Origin: an uncultured Clostridia bacterium | GTDB lineage: Bacteria > Bacillota > Clostridia > TANB77 > CAG-508 | DNA length: 39,859 nt | Direction: 5' to 3' | Assembly: GCA_947625825.1 (NCBI GenBank) | Contig: CANQPV010000071.1 | Location: 1 to 39,859 of the forward strand | Shown: piece after piece, positions 1 to 10,348 of the stretch | Layout of the letters: each line of letters begins with the position of its first letter | Numbering within the stretch: position 1 is the stretch's first letter | Translations under genes and position numbers: made by a program | The notes under the pieces: model-generated | What the model was told of the DNA's origin: nothing | The model's database searches: none | The model's input: only the letters and a program-made list of their open reading frames with translations

Positions 1-59
1 AGAATTTTTAATAAAGATTTGTGCCTTCCACAGACGAGCGAAGCGAAGGCAAGGAAGGA

Positions 60-2684
60 ATGAGATTAAATATGGCAGAGTATTCACCAATGATGCAACA
101 TTATTTGCAAACGAAAGAAGAATATAAAGATTGCATTTTATTTTATCGTTTAGGCGATTTTTATGAAATGTTTTTTGATGATGCAATAACTGCATCTAGA
201 GAGCTAGAATTAACTCTAACAGGAAAAGACTGTGGTCAAGAAGAAAGAGCTCCTATGTGTGGAATTCCTTTTCATGCAGCCGAAACTTATATTGCAAAAT
301 TAATTGAAAAAGGCTATAAAGTAGCTATTTGTGAGCAATTAGAAGATCCAAAACTTGCTAAAGGAATTGTTAAAAGAGATGTTATTCGTGTAGTAACACC
401 TGGAACTGTTATGGAATCTAATCTACTAGAAGAAAAGAAAAACAACTATATTATGGCTATTTATAAAAATGGCATTTATTATGGTGTTTCTGTATGTGAT
501 TTAACGACAGGAGACTTCAAAACCACTCAAATTAAGGATCAAAACAATTTTGCCACATTAATGGACGAAATTTCAAGATATTCTCCAGCAGAAATTGTAG
601 TAAATACTATGATGTACAATTCAGTAGAAGAAATTACTAAAATAAGAGATAGGTTTTCAGTATATATTTCAATGCTTAATGAAGAAAATTTTGATACAGA
701 TTATGAAGTATTTAATGTTAAATATGAAGTTATAGATGAAAATGAACAAAAAATAGAAAACATGCAAGATAATTTATTTTGTGTAGCAGCAAGTAATGGC
801 TTAATTACTTATCTAAAGCAAACACAAAAAAATGATTTAGATTATATTCACAAAATTACATTATATAGCACTAACCACTATATGAACCTAGACATTAATG
901 CTAGAAGAAACTTAGAAATTACCGAAAAATTAAGAGATAAAAGCAAAAAAGGAACTCTCCTTTGGGTATTAGATAAAACTTCTACATCTATGGGAGGAAG
1001 ACTACTTAGAAGATGGCTAAATGATCCATTAATTGATGTTTTTAAAATTAATGAAAGACTAGAATCAGTTAAAGAACTAAAAGAAGATATTATTTTAAGA
1101 GGAGATGTAGTAGATTCATTAAAAAAAGTTTATGATATTGAAAGATTAGCTGGAAAAATTTCTTATGGAAGTGCAAATGCAAGAGATTTAATATCACTTA
1201 AAAATTCTGCAAAGCAATTGCCAAATGTAAAACAAAGCTTATGTAATGTAAAATCTCCTTTATTAAAACAATTATATGAAGACTTAGACACATTAGAAGA
1301 CATATACAAAATTATAGAAGATTCTATTGTAGATGATCCACCAATTAGTGTAAAAGAAGGTGGAATTATAAAACTTGGCTATAATGAAGAAATAGACCAT
1401 TTAAAAGAAGCAACTACAAATGGTAAAAGTTGGGTATTAGATTTAGAAGCAAAAGAAAGAGAAAAAACTGGAATAAAAGGTTTAAAAGTAGGATTTAACA
1501 AAGTATTTGGCTACTTTATAGAAGTTACAAAATCAAACTTATCAATGGTTCCAGAAAGCTATATTCGTAAGCAAACTTTAGCAAACTGTGAAAGATATGT
1601 AACAGAAGACTTAAAAAAAGTAGAAAATGAAATTTTAGGTGCAGAAGAAAAAGTTATTAACTTAGAATATAATGCTTTTTGCGAAATTAGAGATAAAATA
1701 GAAGCACAAATTAATAGAGTACAAAAATCTGCTAGTATAATAGCTGTTTTAGATGTACTTTGTTCTTTAGCAACAGTTGCGTATGAAATGAACTATGTAA
1801 TGCCTATAGTAGATAATAGCGGAATGATAGACATTAAAGATGGTCGTCACCCTGTTATAGAAAAAATTTTACCAAGTGGCAGTTTTGTAGAAAATGATAC
1901 ATATTTAGATAAAGATAGTAATAGGTTAGCAATTATTACTGGTCCTAACATGGCAGGTAAATCTACATATATGAGACAAGTTGCATTAATTACATTAATG
2001 GCTCAAATAGGAAGTTTTGTACCAGCATCTTATGCAAGAATAGGTGTTGTAGATAAAATATATACAAGAGTAGGTGCTTCAGATGATTTAAGTATGGGCC
2101 AAAGTACTTTTATGGTAGAAATGATGGAAGTAGCTAGCATTTTAAAGGAAGCTACTAGCAATAGCCTAGTTATTTTAGATGAAATAGGTAGAGGAACATC
2201 TACTTATGATGGCCTTTCTATTGCATGGGCAGTAGCAGAATATATAAGTGATAAAGAAAAATGCGGTGCAAAAACACTATTTGCAACACACTATCATGAA
2301 TTAACATCACTAGAAGAAAAACTAGAAGGAGTAAAAAATTACTCAATTGCTGTTAGAGAAAAGGGAGAAGATATTGTTTTCTTAAGAAAAATAGTATCTG
2401 GTGGAACAGATGAAAGCTATGGAGTTCATGTAGCTAAACTTGCAGGTGTTCCACAAGTAGTTACAAAGCGTGCAAATGAAATATTAAAAACATTAGAAAG
2501 AAAAAGCATTTTAGGAGATAAAGCACAGGAAAAAGAAAACAAAAAAGTTGCAAGCGGACAACTTGACTTATATAATTATAAACTAGCAGAAATTGCACAT
2601 GAATTAGATAAAGTAGACTTAAATGAGCTAACACCAATAGATGCACTAAACACATTAGTGAAAATGAAAGAGAAAATGGGGTAA
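60..2684 (+). CDS. mutS: DNA mismatch repair protein MutS
   Basis: Full-length protein with N-terminal mismatch-recognition motif (YKDCILFYRLGDFYEMFFDDA), Walker A (TGPNMAGKSTYMRQ) and DEIGRGTSTYDG. ORF track starts at GTG 21; ATG 60 or 72 is more plausible. Confidence 0.98.
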   Translation: MRLNMAEYSPMMQHYLQTKEEYKDCILFYRLGDFYEMFFDDAITASRELELTLTGKDCGQEERAPMCGIPFHAAETYIAKLIEKGYKVAICEQLEDPKLAKGIVKRDVIRVVTPGTVMESNLLEEKKNNYIMAIYKNGIYYGVSVCDLTTGDFKTTQIKDQNNFATLMDEISRYSPAEIVVNTMMYNSVEEITKIRDRFSVYISMLNEENFDTDYEVFNVKYEVIDENEQKIENMQDNLFCVAASNGLITYLKQTQKNDLDYIHKITLYSTNHYMNLDINARRNLEITEKLRDKSKKGTLLWVLDKTSTSMGGRLLRRWLNDPLIDVFKINERLESVKELKEDIILRGDVVDSLKKVYDIERLAGKISYGSANARDLISLKNSAKQLPNVKQSLCNVKSPLLKQLYEDLDTLEDIYKIIEDSIVDDPPISVKEGGIIKLGYNEEIDHLKEATTNGKSWVLDLEAKEREKTGIKGLKVGFNKVFGYFIEVTKSNLSMVPESYIRKQTLANCERYVTEDLKKVENEILGAEEKVINLEYNAFCEIRDKIEAQINRVQKSASIIAVLDVLCSLATVAYEMNYVMPIVDNSGMIDIKDGRHPVIEKILPSGSFVENDTYLDKDSNRLAIITGPNMAGKSTYMRQVALITLMAQIGSFVPASYARIGVVDKIYTRVGASDDLSMGQSTFMVEMMEVASILKEATSNSLVILDEIGRGTSTYDGLSIAWAVAEYISDKEKCGAKTLFATHYHELTSLEEKLEGVKNYSIAVREKGEDIVFLRKIVSGGTDESYGVHVAKLAGVPQVVTKRANEILKTLERKSILGDKAQEKENKKVASGQLDLYNYKLAEIAHELDKVDLNELTPIDALNTLVKMKEKMG

Positions 2685-2780
2685 TGGGGACAGGTCCCAT
2701 TGCTTGTTTTCAAGCACTTAGGGACAGGTCCTTTTTACCCACAAGGGGAAAAAGGGACTGTCCCTAATTACCCTTTACAA
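2684..2780. repeat. Nested GGGACAGGTCCC / GGGACTGTCCC inverted-repeat element
   Basis: ttagggacaggtcctttttaccc...ggggaaaaagggactgtccctaa forms a long hairpin directly after mutS; another ggggacaggtccc copy lies just upstream. Confidence 0.7.
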
Positions 2781-2850
2781 ATGCTCAAAAAAGTGCTAAA
2801 ATATATTTTAAGATAGCATTGCTATCAAAAAAATAAAAGGAGACCATATT

Positions 2851-3015
2851 ATGAGCAACGACAGAGTTTACACAGCAAACAATGGTAGCAAAAGCCGGGG
2901 CCGCGAGAAAAAGACCAAGGAAAGCAGATGCGAGTTTTGGAATATCTGCTCTTCGGGAGATCCTGAGGTAGTGGTTCGGTGCAGTGTCAAGGATTGCCCT
3001 TTTAAGAAGGGTTAA
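2851..3015 (+). CDS. Small 54-aa Cys-containing protein of unknown function
   Basis: ATG with SD (aaaggagacc); MSNDRVYTANNGSKSRGREKKTKESRCEFWNICSSGDPEVVVRCSVKDCPFKKG*. Much more GC-rich than its surroundings; followed by a terminator. Below the ORF-track cutoff. Confidence 0.6.
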   Translation: MSNDRVYTANNGSKSRGREKKTKESRCEFWNICSSGDPEVVVRCSVKDCPFKKG

Positions 3016-3029
3016 TAAATAATATGAAA

Positions 3030-3067
3030 GGCCGGCAGGTTTTAATTAACTTGCCGGCTTCTCCTTT
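3030..3067 (+). terminator. Rho-independent terminator-like hairpin
   Basis: gccggca...tgccggc followed by a T-rich tail. Confidence 0.6.
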
Positions 3068-3159
3068 ATATAAAAAATATTTTATTCATGTCTTAGTTGA
3101 CTAAATATAGCATAAGATATAAAATAAAAGAAGGTAATGGCAAATTATAAAAAAGGGGA

Positions 3160-4809
3160 ATGATTAATTTGAAAATACAATTAAATGAAAAAGACATTGA
3201 AATAACAAATGAGCAAAAAACAGTAGCTGAGTTATTTCAAAAAGAAATAGAAGAAAACAATACAATAATTGCTTGCAACTGCAATAATGAAATTAAAAGT
3301 TTAAATTATATTCCTAAAGAAAATGATAAAATTAAATTTGTAGATTTACTATCAAGAGATGGAAGAAGAATTTATATAAGAGGGCTTTTGTACATAATGA
3401 GCATGGCATTTCATGAATGTTACCCAGAAGCATATCTTAATGTTAATTATCAGCTTACAAATGCAATGTATTGTGAAGTTGACAATATGGAAGTTACAAA
3501 AGAAATGGTTAGTAAAGTTGAAATAAAAATGAAGGAAATTATACAAAAAAACTTACCTATTAAAAAAGTGAAAATGAGTAAGGAAGAGGCAAAAAAATTC
3601 TACGAAAAAGAAAAAACATTAAGAGGTATATTACAGCTAGATAATAATCAAAAAGCTGGTGTTTCATTATATTTTTGTGAAAATTACTATAATTATTTTT
3701 TTGGCGTAATGCCAATTAGCACAGGTTATATTAAAGTATTTGAGTTACTTAAATATAATGATGGATTTTTACTTAGATACCCAAGTAAAGCAAATCCATA
3801 TGTTTTAGAAAATGGAATAGCAAGTAAAAAATTAGTTGCTACACTTGATGAGTATGAAGATATTCATGATGTTTTAAATATTAATACATTGTATAAATTA
3901 AATAAAAAAATAAGGGAGGGAAAGGCCTCAGAAGTAGTAATGCTTGCAGAGTCTTTACATGAAAAGAAAATATCAAACATTGCAGATGATATTATAAAGC
4001 ATAAGGAAGTAAAAGTAGTTTTAATAGCAGGTCCATCATCTTCAGGAAAAACTACTTTTGCTAAAAGACTAGGAATACAGCTAAAATTAAATGGCCTAAA
4101 GCCTGTTACAATATCAGTGGATAATTATTTTGTAGAAAGGGAAGAAACTCCACTAGATGCAAATGGAGAATACGATTTTGAGTGCTTAGAAGCAATAGAT
4201 AGAAAGCTATTTAATAATCATTTGCTTGCATTATTAAATGGCGAAGAAATAGAATGTCCAACCTTTGATTTTAAAGAAGGAACAAAAAAATATGATGACA
4301 AAAAAATGAAACTTGCAGATGATGAAATATTAGTAATAGAAGGAATTCACTGTTTAAATGATAAATTAACAGAAGCTATTCCAAAAGATAAAAAATATAA
4401 AATATATATTAGTGCATTAACTGTTTTAAACATAGATTATTATAATAGAATTTCTACTACAGATAGTAGATTAATTAGAAGAATTGTTAGAGATAGTAAG
4501 TTTAGAAGTTATCCAGCACTTCAAACTCTAAAAATGTGGGATTCTGTAAATAGAGGAGAGCAAAGTCATATATTTCCATTTCAAGATGGTGCAAATAGTA
4601 TGTTTAATACTTCATTAATATATGAGCTATGTGTACTAAAAAAATATGCAATTCCACAGTTAGAAAAAATAGATAACTCATACCCAGAATATGCAGAAGC
4701 AAAAAGGTTATATGAGTTTTTGAAATATTTTGAAGATATAGATGATAGCTTAGTTCCAAAAAATTCTTTATTAAGAGAGTTTATTGGTGGAAGTATTTTT
4801 GAATATTAG
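3160..4809 (+). CDS. Nucleoside kinase (uridine kinase/phosphoribulokinase family, TGS-like N-terminus)
   Basis: P-loop VVLIAGPSSSGKTTFAKRL, SVDNYFVEREETPLD, LVIEGIHCLND, IRRIVRDSKFR. Confidence 0.9.
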   Translation: MINLKIQLNEKDIEITNEQKTVAELFQKEIEENNTIIACNCNNEIKSLNYIPKENDKIKFVDLLSRDGRRIYIRGLLYIMSMAFHECYPEAYLNVNYQLTNAMYCEVDNMEVTKEMVSKVEIKMKEIIQKNLPIKKVKMSKEEAKKFYEKEKTLRGILQLDNNQKAGVSLYFCENYYNYFFGVMPISTGYIKVFELLKYNDGFLLRYPSKANPYVLENGIASKKLVATLDEYEDIHDVLNINTLYKLNKKIREGKASEVVMLAESLHEKKISNIADDIIKHKEVKVVLIAGPSSSGKTTFAKRLGIQLKLNGLKPVTISVDNYFVEREETPLDANGEYDFECLEAIDRKLFNNHLLALLNGEEIECPTFDFKEGTKKYDDKKMKLADDEILVIEGIHCLNDKLTEAIPKDKKYKIYISALTVLNIDYYNRISTTDSRLIRRIVRDSKFRSYPALQTLKMWDSVNRGEQSHIFPFQDGANSMFNTSLIYELCVLKKYAIPQLEKIDNSYPEYAEAKRLYEFLKYFEDIDDSLVPKNSLLREFIGGSIFEY

Positions 4810-4821
4810 TAAGAGGAAAAA

Positions 4822-5130
4822 ATGGGAAGAAAATTTACAAAATTAGATGAAGAATTTATATGTGAGCATTGCGGAAAAAAGGTAGAAAAGCTTGGATATA
4901 CGTGTAGAAATCATTGCAATAATTGCTTGTATTCTAAACATGTTGATATTAACCCTGGGGATAGAGAAGAAACTTGCCATGGCATGCTAGAGCCAATTAG
5001 GGTAGAGTTAGATGGCAAAAAAGGCTATGTTATTGTTTACCGCTGCCAAAAATGTGGTTCAATTAGAAAAAATAAGGCAGCAGAAGATGACAACATGGAT
5101 TTGATAATTAAGCTGACTGCAGAAAATTAA
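4822..5130 (+). CDS. RNHCP domain protein
   Basis: EFICEHCGKKV...YTCRNHCNNCLYSKHVD...CHGMLEPI...YRCQKCG; the RNHCP motif is visible. Confidence 0.88.
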   Translation: MGRKFTKLDEEFICEHCGKKVEKLGYTCRNHCNNCLYSKHVDINPGDREETCHGMLEPIRVELDGKKGYVIVYRCQKCGSIRKNKAAEDDNMDLIIKLTAEN

Positions 5131-5142
5131 AACAAAATTAAT

Positions 5143-5261
5143 TAAAATATTAGAGTAGCCACAGCGGTTTAATATATGTTTTTTCGTGCTTTAGTCGAGA
5201 AAAAACATATATTAAACGCAAGCGACGTGGCGGATAATTTTAAGGCTAAAAATAGCAACTT
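5143..5261. repeat. Dispersed hairpin-rich repeat, copy A
   Basis: Perfect 19-bp stem GTTTAATATATGTTTTTTC (5167-5185) / GAAAAAACATATATTAAAC (5199-5217) nested within GCCAC/GTGGC; shares long conserved blocks with 39390-39528. Confidence 0.85.
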
Positions 5262-5266
5262 TTAGT

Positions 5267-7711
5267 TTAAACTTCTCTATATAAATTACCATTAGTATAT
5301 TCTTTACCATCTAATTTTTCTCTATTATAAACTGCATCTATAACTTCATTAATTTCACTTATAGTTTCATCAATCATGTCTATTCTAACATTAGAAATAG
5401 GCAAGTCATTAGTAGAAATAGAAAGTTTTTTACTATTAAAAATTAATGTTACAGTTTGTAAATTATCTGGAATAACTCTAAATTTAAAGCCAAGTCTATC
5501 TTTTAAATAGTAAATATTCTCTCTTTGACATCCTGTTCCACAATCTGGGTGGCATTTATTAGTTTTTCCTAAAAAACAATAATTTGATGCCATAACAGGC
5601 AGACTTCCATAAACAATTAATTCTGCATCTACACTAGATGAATGCAAAATTTCTTCTATATCATCATGATTTAATTCTCTAGATAATGTAACTCTGTTTA
5701 AGCCGAGCTTTTTAAATTCGTCTATTGAGTAATTATTAAACACATTCAAAGAATAATTACCAACGAAATCATAGTTATCTTTATACTTTTCCAAGAATTT
5801 CAAATCTGCTAAATTTGAAATAACAAAGCCTTTAATATTAAACCTACTAGTTATTGAATCTAATGAGTTTAATATAATATTTTTATAATTTGCTTTTATA
5901 ATAGTAGGTATATATATGTATAAGTCATAATTTTCAGAAAGATAATCTATAATATCATAATAATTTTTATTAACTAATAATTTTAATGCTATATAAATTC
6001 TACTAATTTTTTCTTTATGTAATTTAGAATAATCATAATCAAAATATAAATTTCTTAAAGATAATGCAATATTAGGATGTTCTACATTTGGAATATATGT
6101 TACAGTTTCTTCCTTTTTTGTAGAAGCCGTAATAGGCTTTCTTATAACTTTTTTCATTATTTCTTCTTCAAGTTTTTCTAAAGCATTTCTTCTTAAATCA
6201 TTTAAACTACTTATACTTGGAACATATAATCCATCATCCAAAAGAACAGTAATATTTTGAAAATAGTATGGAGTATTATTTGTTTTAGAAATTTGCTTTA
6301 CTACTCGTTCTACGCTAATAGGTGTTTTTAATGCGTCTATTGGAACAGTATTAGAAGAAACCTCTAAATGAATATTATTATAAATAGAATTTCCATTATT
6401 TATTGTAGAAAGTTTCATTTTAATAGGCAAATCTTTTTTTATTGTTACAGTACAATTAAGAGGAATTTTTATATTTTCAGCATTTTCATAAGACTTTTTA
6501 GCAAAATCGCTTAAAGCCTTGCTACTAATACGGTAAACCTTATCACCTGCAGAAATATTTCCTTTTAAACGACCTATTGTAACTTCGCATCCGCTAGCTG
6601 CATCTTTTAAGTTTAAATTTTTAATCATTAATTCAGAAACAAAGTATGTTGTACTTTCTTTTTGAACAGCAATAGAATCGCCAATTTGTAAATTATTTTC
6701 TAACTTTAGTGTAATATGACCTTTATTTGCATTATATTTATTTACTTTTCCAAGATAAATTCCCATATTATTTGGCTTTTCTGGAAATATAAATTCTTTA
6801 TTTGGATTATTATCTAAATGTCCATTAGAAAAACCACCACGGTTGAATACTTGCATTAAATCATTAACATCATTTTCATCTATAATAAATTTTTCTTCAT
6901 TTAAAACCATATCAATATACTTACGATAAATTCTAGTAACTGTTGCAACATATTCAGGGCTTTTCATACGACCTTCAATTTTAAAACATTTTACACCAGC
7001 TTTAATTAACCTAGGAAGAAAAGCAATGCCACATAGGTCTTTAGGGCTTAACAAATAGCCTTTATCCATAGTTGTTACCTCATTAGTATTTATATTTTCA
7101 CGTAAAAGTTCGTAAGGCAATCTACATGGTCCAGCACATTTGCCACGATTAGCAGAACGGCCGCCTGCCATACTAGAAAGCAAACATTGCCCAGAATAGC
7201 AAATACATAGAGCACCGTGAATAAAAACCTCAATTTCTACATTAGAATTGCGGCAAATGTATTCAATTTCATCTATAGACAATTCTCTTGCAAGCACAAC
7301 TCTTTTAAAGCCAAGCTTTTCTAATTCTAAAACGCCTTCTAAATTATGCACAGACATTTGTGTACTAGAATGAATTGGCATATCTGGAAAATGCTCAATT
7401 AAAAATTCAGCTAATCCAACATCTTGAACAATAATTGCATCTATACCTGATTCATAAGCCTTTTTAGCTAGGTTAAGTGCTTCTTCAAATTCTGAATTTT
7501 TAATTAGTGTATTTAAAGTTAAATGAGTTTTTACATTTCTTAATTTACAATAACTAATAACCTTTTTTATATCTTGAAGTCCAAAATTATCTGCATACAT
7601 TCTAGCATTAAATTGCTCTGAGCCAAAATATACACTATTTGCACCATTTTGAACAGCAGCTTTTAAACAATTCCAATCTCCAACAGGAGATAAAAGCTCT
7701 ACTTCTGGCAT
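5267..7711 (-). CDS. U32 family peptidase (full length with DUF3656-like region)
   Basis: MPEVELLSPVGDWNCLKAAVQNGANSVYFG; FIHGALCICYSGQCLLSSMAGGRSANRGKCAGPCR. Confidence 0.95.
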   Translation of the reverse strand: MPEVELLSPVGDWNCLKAAVQNGANSVYFGSEQFNARMYADNFGLQDIKKVISYCKLRNVKTHLTLNTLIKNSEFEEALNLAKKAYESGIDAIIVQDVGLAEFLIEHFPDMPIHSSTQMSVHNLEGVLELEKLGFKRVVLARELSIDEIEYICRNSNVEIEVFIHGALCICYSGQCLLSSMAGGRSANRGKCAGPCRLPYELLRENINTNEVTTMDKGYLLSPKDLCGIAFLPRLIKAGVKCFKIEGRMKSPEYVATVTRIYRKYIDMVLNEEKFIIDENDVNDLMQVFNRGGFSNGHLDNNPNKEFIFPEKPNNMGIYLGKVNKYNANKGHITLKLENNLQIGDSIAVQKESTTYFVSELMIKNLNLKDAASGCEVTIGRLKGNISAGDKVYRISSKALSDFAKKSYENAENIKIPLNCTVTIKKDLPIKMKLSTINNGNSIYNNIHLEVSSNTVPIDALKTPISVERVVKQISKTNNTPYYFQNITVLLDDGLYVPSISSLNDLRRNALEKLEEEIMKKVIRKPITASTKKEETVTYIPNVEHPNIALSLRNLYFDYDYSKLHKEKISRIYIALKLLVNKNYYDIIDYLSENYDLYIYIPTIIKANYKNIILNSLDSITSRFNIKGFVISNLADLKFLEKYKDNYDFVGNYSLNVFNNYSIDEFKKLGLNRVTLSRELNHDDIEEILHSSSVDAELIVYGSLPVMASNYCFLGKTNKCHPDCGTGCQRENIYYLKDRLGFKFRVIPDNLQTVTLIFNSKKLSISTNDLPISNVRIDMIDETISEINEVIDAVYNREKLDGKEYTNGNLYREV

Positions 7712-7804
7712 AAAATCCTCCTAAATTTAAATTCTAAAATAATTGTAACACATTTTTTATCTTTTGCATACTATATTATATACGAAAAAGAAGGAGGAGA
7801 TAAC

Positions 7805-7969
7805 ATGCCAGAAGAAAATAGAGATTGTGGATGTGGTTGTAATTCAAACAATGGCGGCTTTTTGAACAACATATTTGGTGGAAATGGTTGCTGCTGTGGA
7901 GATAATACTATTTTATTCTTCATAATAGTATTTTTATTACTATTTACTAATTTTGGAGGTAATAGATAA
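7805..7969 (+). CDS. Small 54-aa Cys/Gly-rich membrane protein
   Basis: Strong SD aaggaggag; MPEENRDCGCGCNSNNGGFLNNIFGGNGCCCGDNTILFFIIVFLLLFTNFGGNR*; hydrophobic C-terminal helix; terminator follows. Below the ORF-track cutoff. Confidence 0.7.
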   Translation: MPEENRDCGCGCNSNNGGFLNNIFGGNGCCCGDNTILFFIIVFLLLFTNFGGNR

Positions 7970-7992
7970 TAAATAATAGTACTTATACTAAT

Positions 7993-8042
7993 AAGAAATG
8001 TGAACTTTGTGTAAATTTTTATACAAAATTCACATTTTTTTT
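7993..8042 (+). terminator. Rho-independent terminator
   Basis: aaatgtgaa...ttcacatttttttt long hairpin plus T-tract. Confidence 0.8.
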
Positions 8043-8050
8043 GATTTTAA

Positions 8051-8079
8051 TTGACGGCATAAAACAACAATGTTATACT
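8051..8079 (+). promoter_or_regulatory. Sigma-A-type promoter
   Basis: TTGACG-17-TATACT; the implied TSS lies upstream of ATG 8129. Confidence 0.6.
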
Positions 8080-8128
8080 TATTTTGAAATTATATGTAGA
8101 ATTTAGCATTACTAACGAGGAGGAAAAA

Positions 8129-10333
8129 ATGTTATTAAAAAACATTTTAATAAATAAAGTTATAAGTATTTTATGTATTATTATATTATTAACTAGTTTA
8201 ATTGCACTTTTTATTGGAAACAATACTAAAGCTGCTAGTATAGATGATGAACTTAAAGAATTTGAAAAATATCCAGGATATGTAGAACTATTAAAAAAAC
8301 TAAAAGAATCACATCCAAATTGGACTTTTGAAATATTAAAAACAGGGCTAAAATGGCCAGAAGTAATTATTGCAGAATCTACTGGCTATCACGGAAGAAA
8401 TGTAGTTCCAAAAAGTTGGAACAGTGCATATAAATGTGTTTGTGGAAAAGTAGTAGATGCAAGCTGGACATGTGCTTCAACTGCTACAGTTGCATATTAT
8501 ATGGACCCTAGAAACTCTTTAAATGAAGACTATATCTTTCAATTTGAAAAATTAACTTTAGGAGAGGTTTCAAAAGAAGAATTAGAGCAATTAAAAAAAG
8601 GTGTAGAAACAATTCTTTCAGACTGTGACTATATGCAAGGAAAAATTAAATACTATGATTCAAAAGGAAAAGAACAAACAATAAATAAAACTTATTCAGA
8701 GGTTATTATTGAAGCAGCACAGCAATATAATGTAACACCATACCATTTGGCTTCTAGAATACGTCAAGAGCAAGGTACTGGTAGTGGTAGTGCAATGATT
8801 AAGGGTCAATATAAAGGCTATGAAGGTTTATATAATTATTTTAATGTTGGAGCATTTGGAAGTACTACACAAAGAATAATGGAAAGTGGTTTAACAAATG
8901 CTAGAGATTACGGTTGGACAGACCCAGAAAAGGCAATAAAAGGTGGAGCTTCTGTAATTTCAAATGGTTATACTTCTCAAGGACAAGATACTTTATATTT
9001 AGAAAAATTTGATGTAGACAAAACAAATGGACTTTATTCACATCAATATATGACAAATGTTTCAGCATCTAAAACAGAAGGCGAGCAAATTCGCGAAGCA
9101 TACAGAGATGTTGGAATGCTTACAAAAGACTCTAAAATAATATTTAAAATTCCTGTATATGAAGATATGCCAGAAATGCAAGCACAAATACCAGGTACAG
9201 AGCAAATGGTTACAGAAGATGTAAAAATTAATGTAGATAAAGTAGAAGTTAAAGCAGGAAAAGGAACAGACTTTACTACAATAGCTACTTTAAATAAAGA
9301 TGAGAAAATATTAAGAATAGAGCTTGATAACAATAAAGATTCAAACGGAAAAGCATGGGATAAAGTAGTTTTAAAAGATGGAACAAAAGGCTATATAATG
9401 AGGGATTATTTAACTAAGTTTAATATTGAAAATCCTTTAAATGAAGAATATATTGTTACGGCATATACAAACTTTAGAAATGGTCCAGGAACTACTTCTA
9501 CAACAATTTTAAAACTTCTTTCACCAGGTCAAATAGTAACAGTTATTGAAAAAGATAAATATAAAAATGTAGATAAAGAAGATTGGTATAGGGTAAAAAC
9601 AGCAGATGGAATATATGGCTATGTAGGAACTGGCTATATTGCACCTTATGATCCAAATACAAGTTCAGTAGATAAAGTAAAAGTAGTTTGCACAGATGGT
9701 TTAAACATTAGAAAAGAGCCAAGCTCAAATAATTCTGTTCAAATATTAAAAACAGTTCCAGAAAATACTATTTTAACAAGAACAGAAAAAGATGTAAAAA
9801 GTTCAGATACTAAATATATATGGGATAAAGTTACAACAAATGGTGGAATTGTTGGCTATGTTGCAAGACAAGATCCAGAAACAAAAAAAGCATGGATAGA
9901 GCCTGTAGATGAAAATAAGCCAAACACAGAAGAACCAAAGGAAGATCCAAAAGTTGAAGGTAATGGCTTTAAAATAGTTGATAACAATTTAGTATGTGAG
10001 CCTAACATAACAGTAGAAAATATAAAAAGCGTGGCAAAAGAAGCAACAATTAAAGATGGAAATACTACTAAAACCACAGGAAATTTAGCAACAGGTTGGA
10101 AAATAACTGTAGGTGAAAAAACATATTCTATTGTAGTAAAAGGTGATGTAAATGGAGATGGAAAGGTAACAACAGTAGATGCAGCGAGAGTTTTAAAAAA
10201 TGCTGCTAGTAAATATGAATTAAAAGATGTATTTTTAATTGCTGCTGATGTTAATAATGATAATAAAGTAACAACAGTAGATGCAGCAAGAGTTTTAAAA
10301 GCTGCTGCTGGGAAATATAGTATATCAATATAG
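8129..10333 (+). CDS. Secreted glucosaminidase-like wall hydrolase with bacterial SH3 domains and C-terminal dockerin
   Basis: Signal peptide; EAAQQYNVTPYHLASRIRQEQGTG...; repeated SH3 segments (TAYTNFRNGPGTTST, TDGLNIRKEPSSNN); dockerin pair GDVNGDGKVTTVDAARVLKNA / ADVNNDNKVTTVDAARVLKAA. ATG 8129 has SD gaggagg. Confidence 0.87.
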   Translation: MLLKNILINKVISILCIIILLTSLIALFIGNNTKAASIDDELKEFEKYPGYVELLKKLKESHPNWTFEILKTGLKWPEVIIAESTGYHGRNVVPKSWNSAYKCVCGKVVDASWTCASTATVAYYMDPRNSLNEDYIFQFEKLTLGEVSKEELEQLKKGVETILSDCDYMQGKIKYYDSKGKEQTINKTYSEVIIEAAQQYNVTPYHLASRIRQEQGTGSGSAMIKGQYKGYEGLYNYFNVGAFGSTTQRIMESGLTNARDYGWTDPEKAIKGGASVISNGYTSQGQDTLYLEKFDVDKTNGLYSHQYMTNVSASKTEGEQIREAYRDVGMLTKDSKIIFKIPVYEDMPEMQAQIPGTEQMVTEDVKINVDKVEVKAGKGTDFTTIATLNKDEKILRIELDNNKDSNGKAWDKVVLKDGTKGYIMRDYLTKFNIENPLNEEYIVTAYTNFRNGPGTTSTTILKLLSPGQIVTVIEKDKYKNVDKEDWYRVKTADGIYGYVGTGYIAPYDPNTSSVDKVKVVCTDGLNIRKEPSSNNSVQILKTVPENTILTRTEKDVKSSDTKYIWDKVTTNGGIVGYVARQDPETKKAWIEPVDENKPNTEEPKEDPKVEGNGFKIVDNNLVCEPNITVENIKSVAKEATIKDGNTTKTTGNLATGWKITVGEKTYSIVVKGDVNGDGKVTTVDAARVLKNAASKYELKDVFLIAADVNNDNKVTTVDAARVLKAAAGKYSISI

Positions 10334-10348
10334 AAAGTGAGAAATAAA

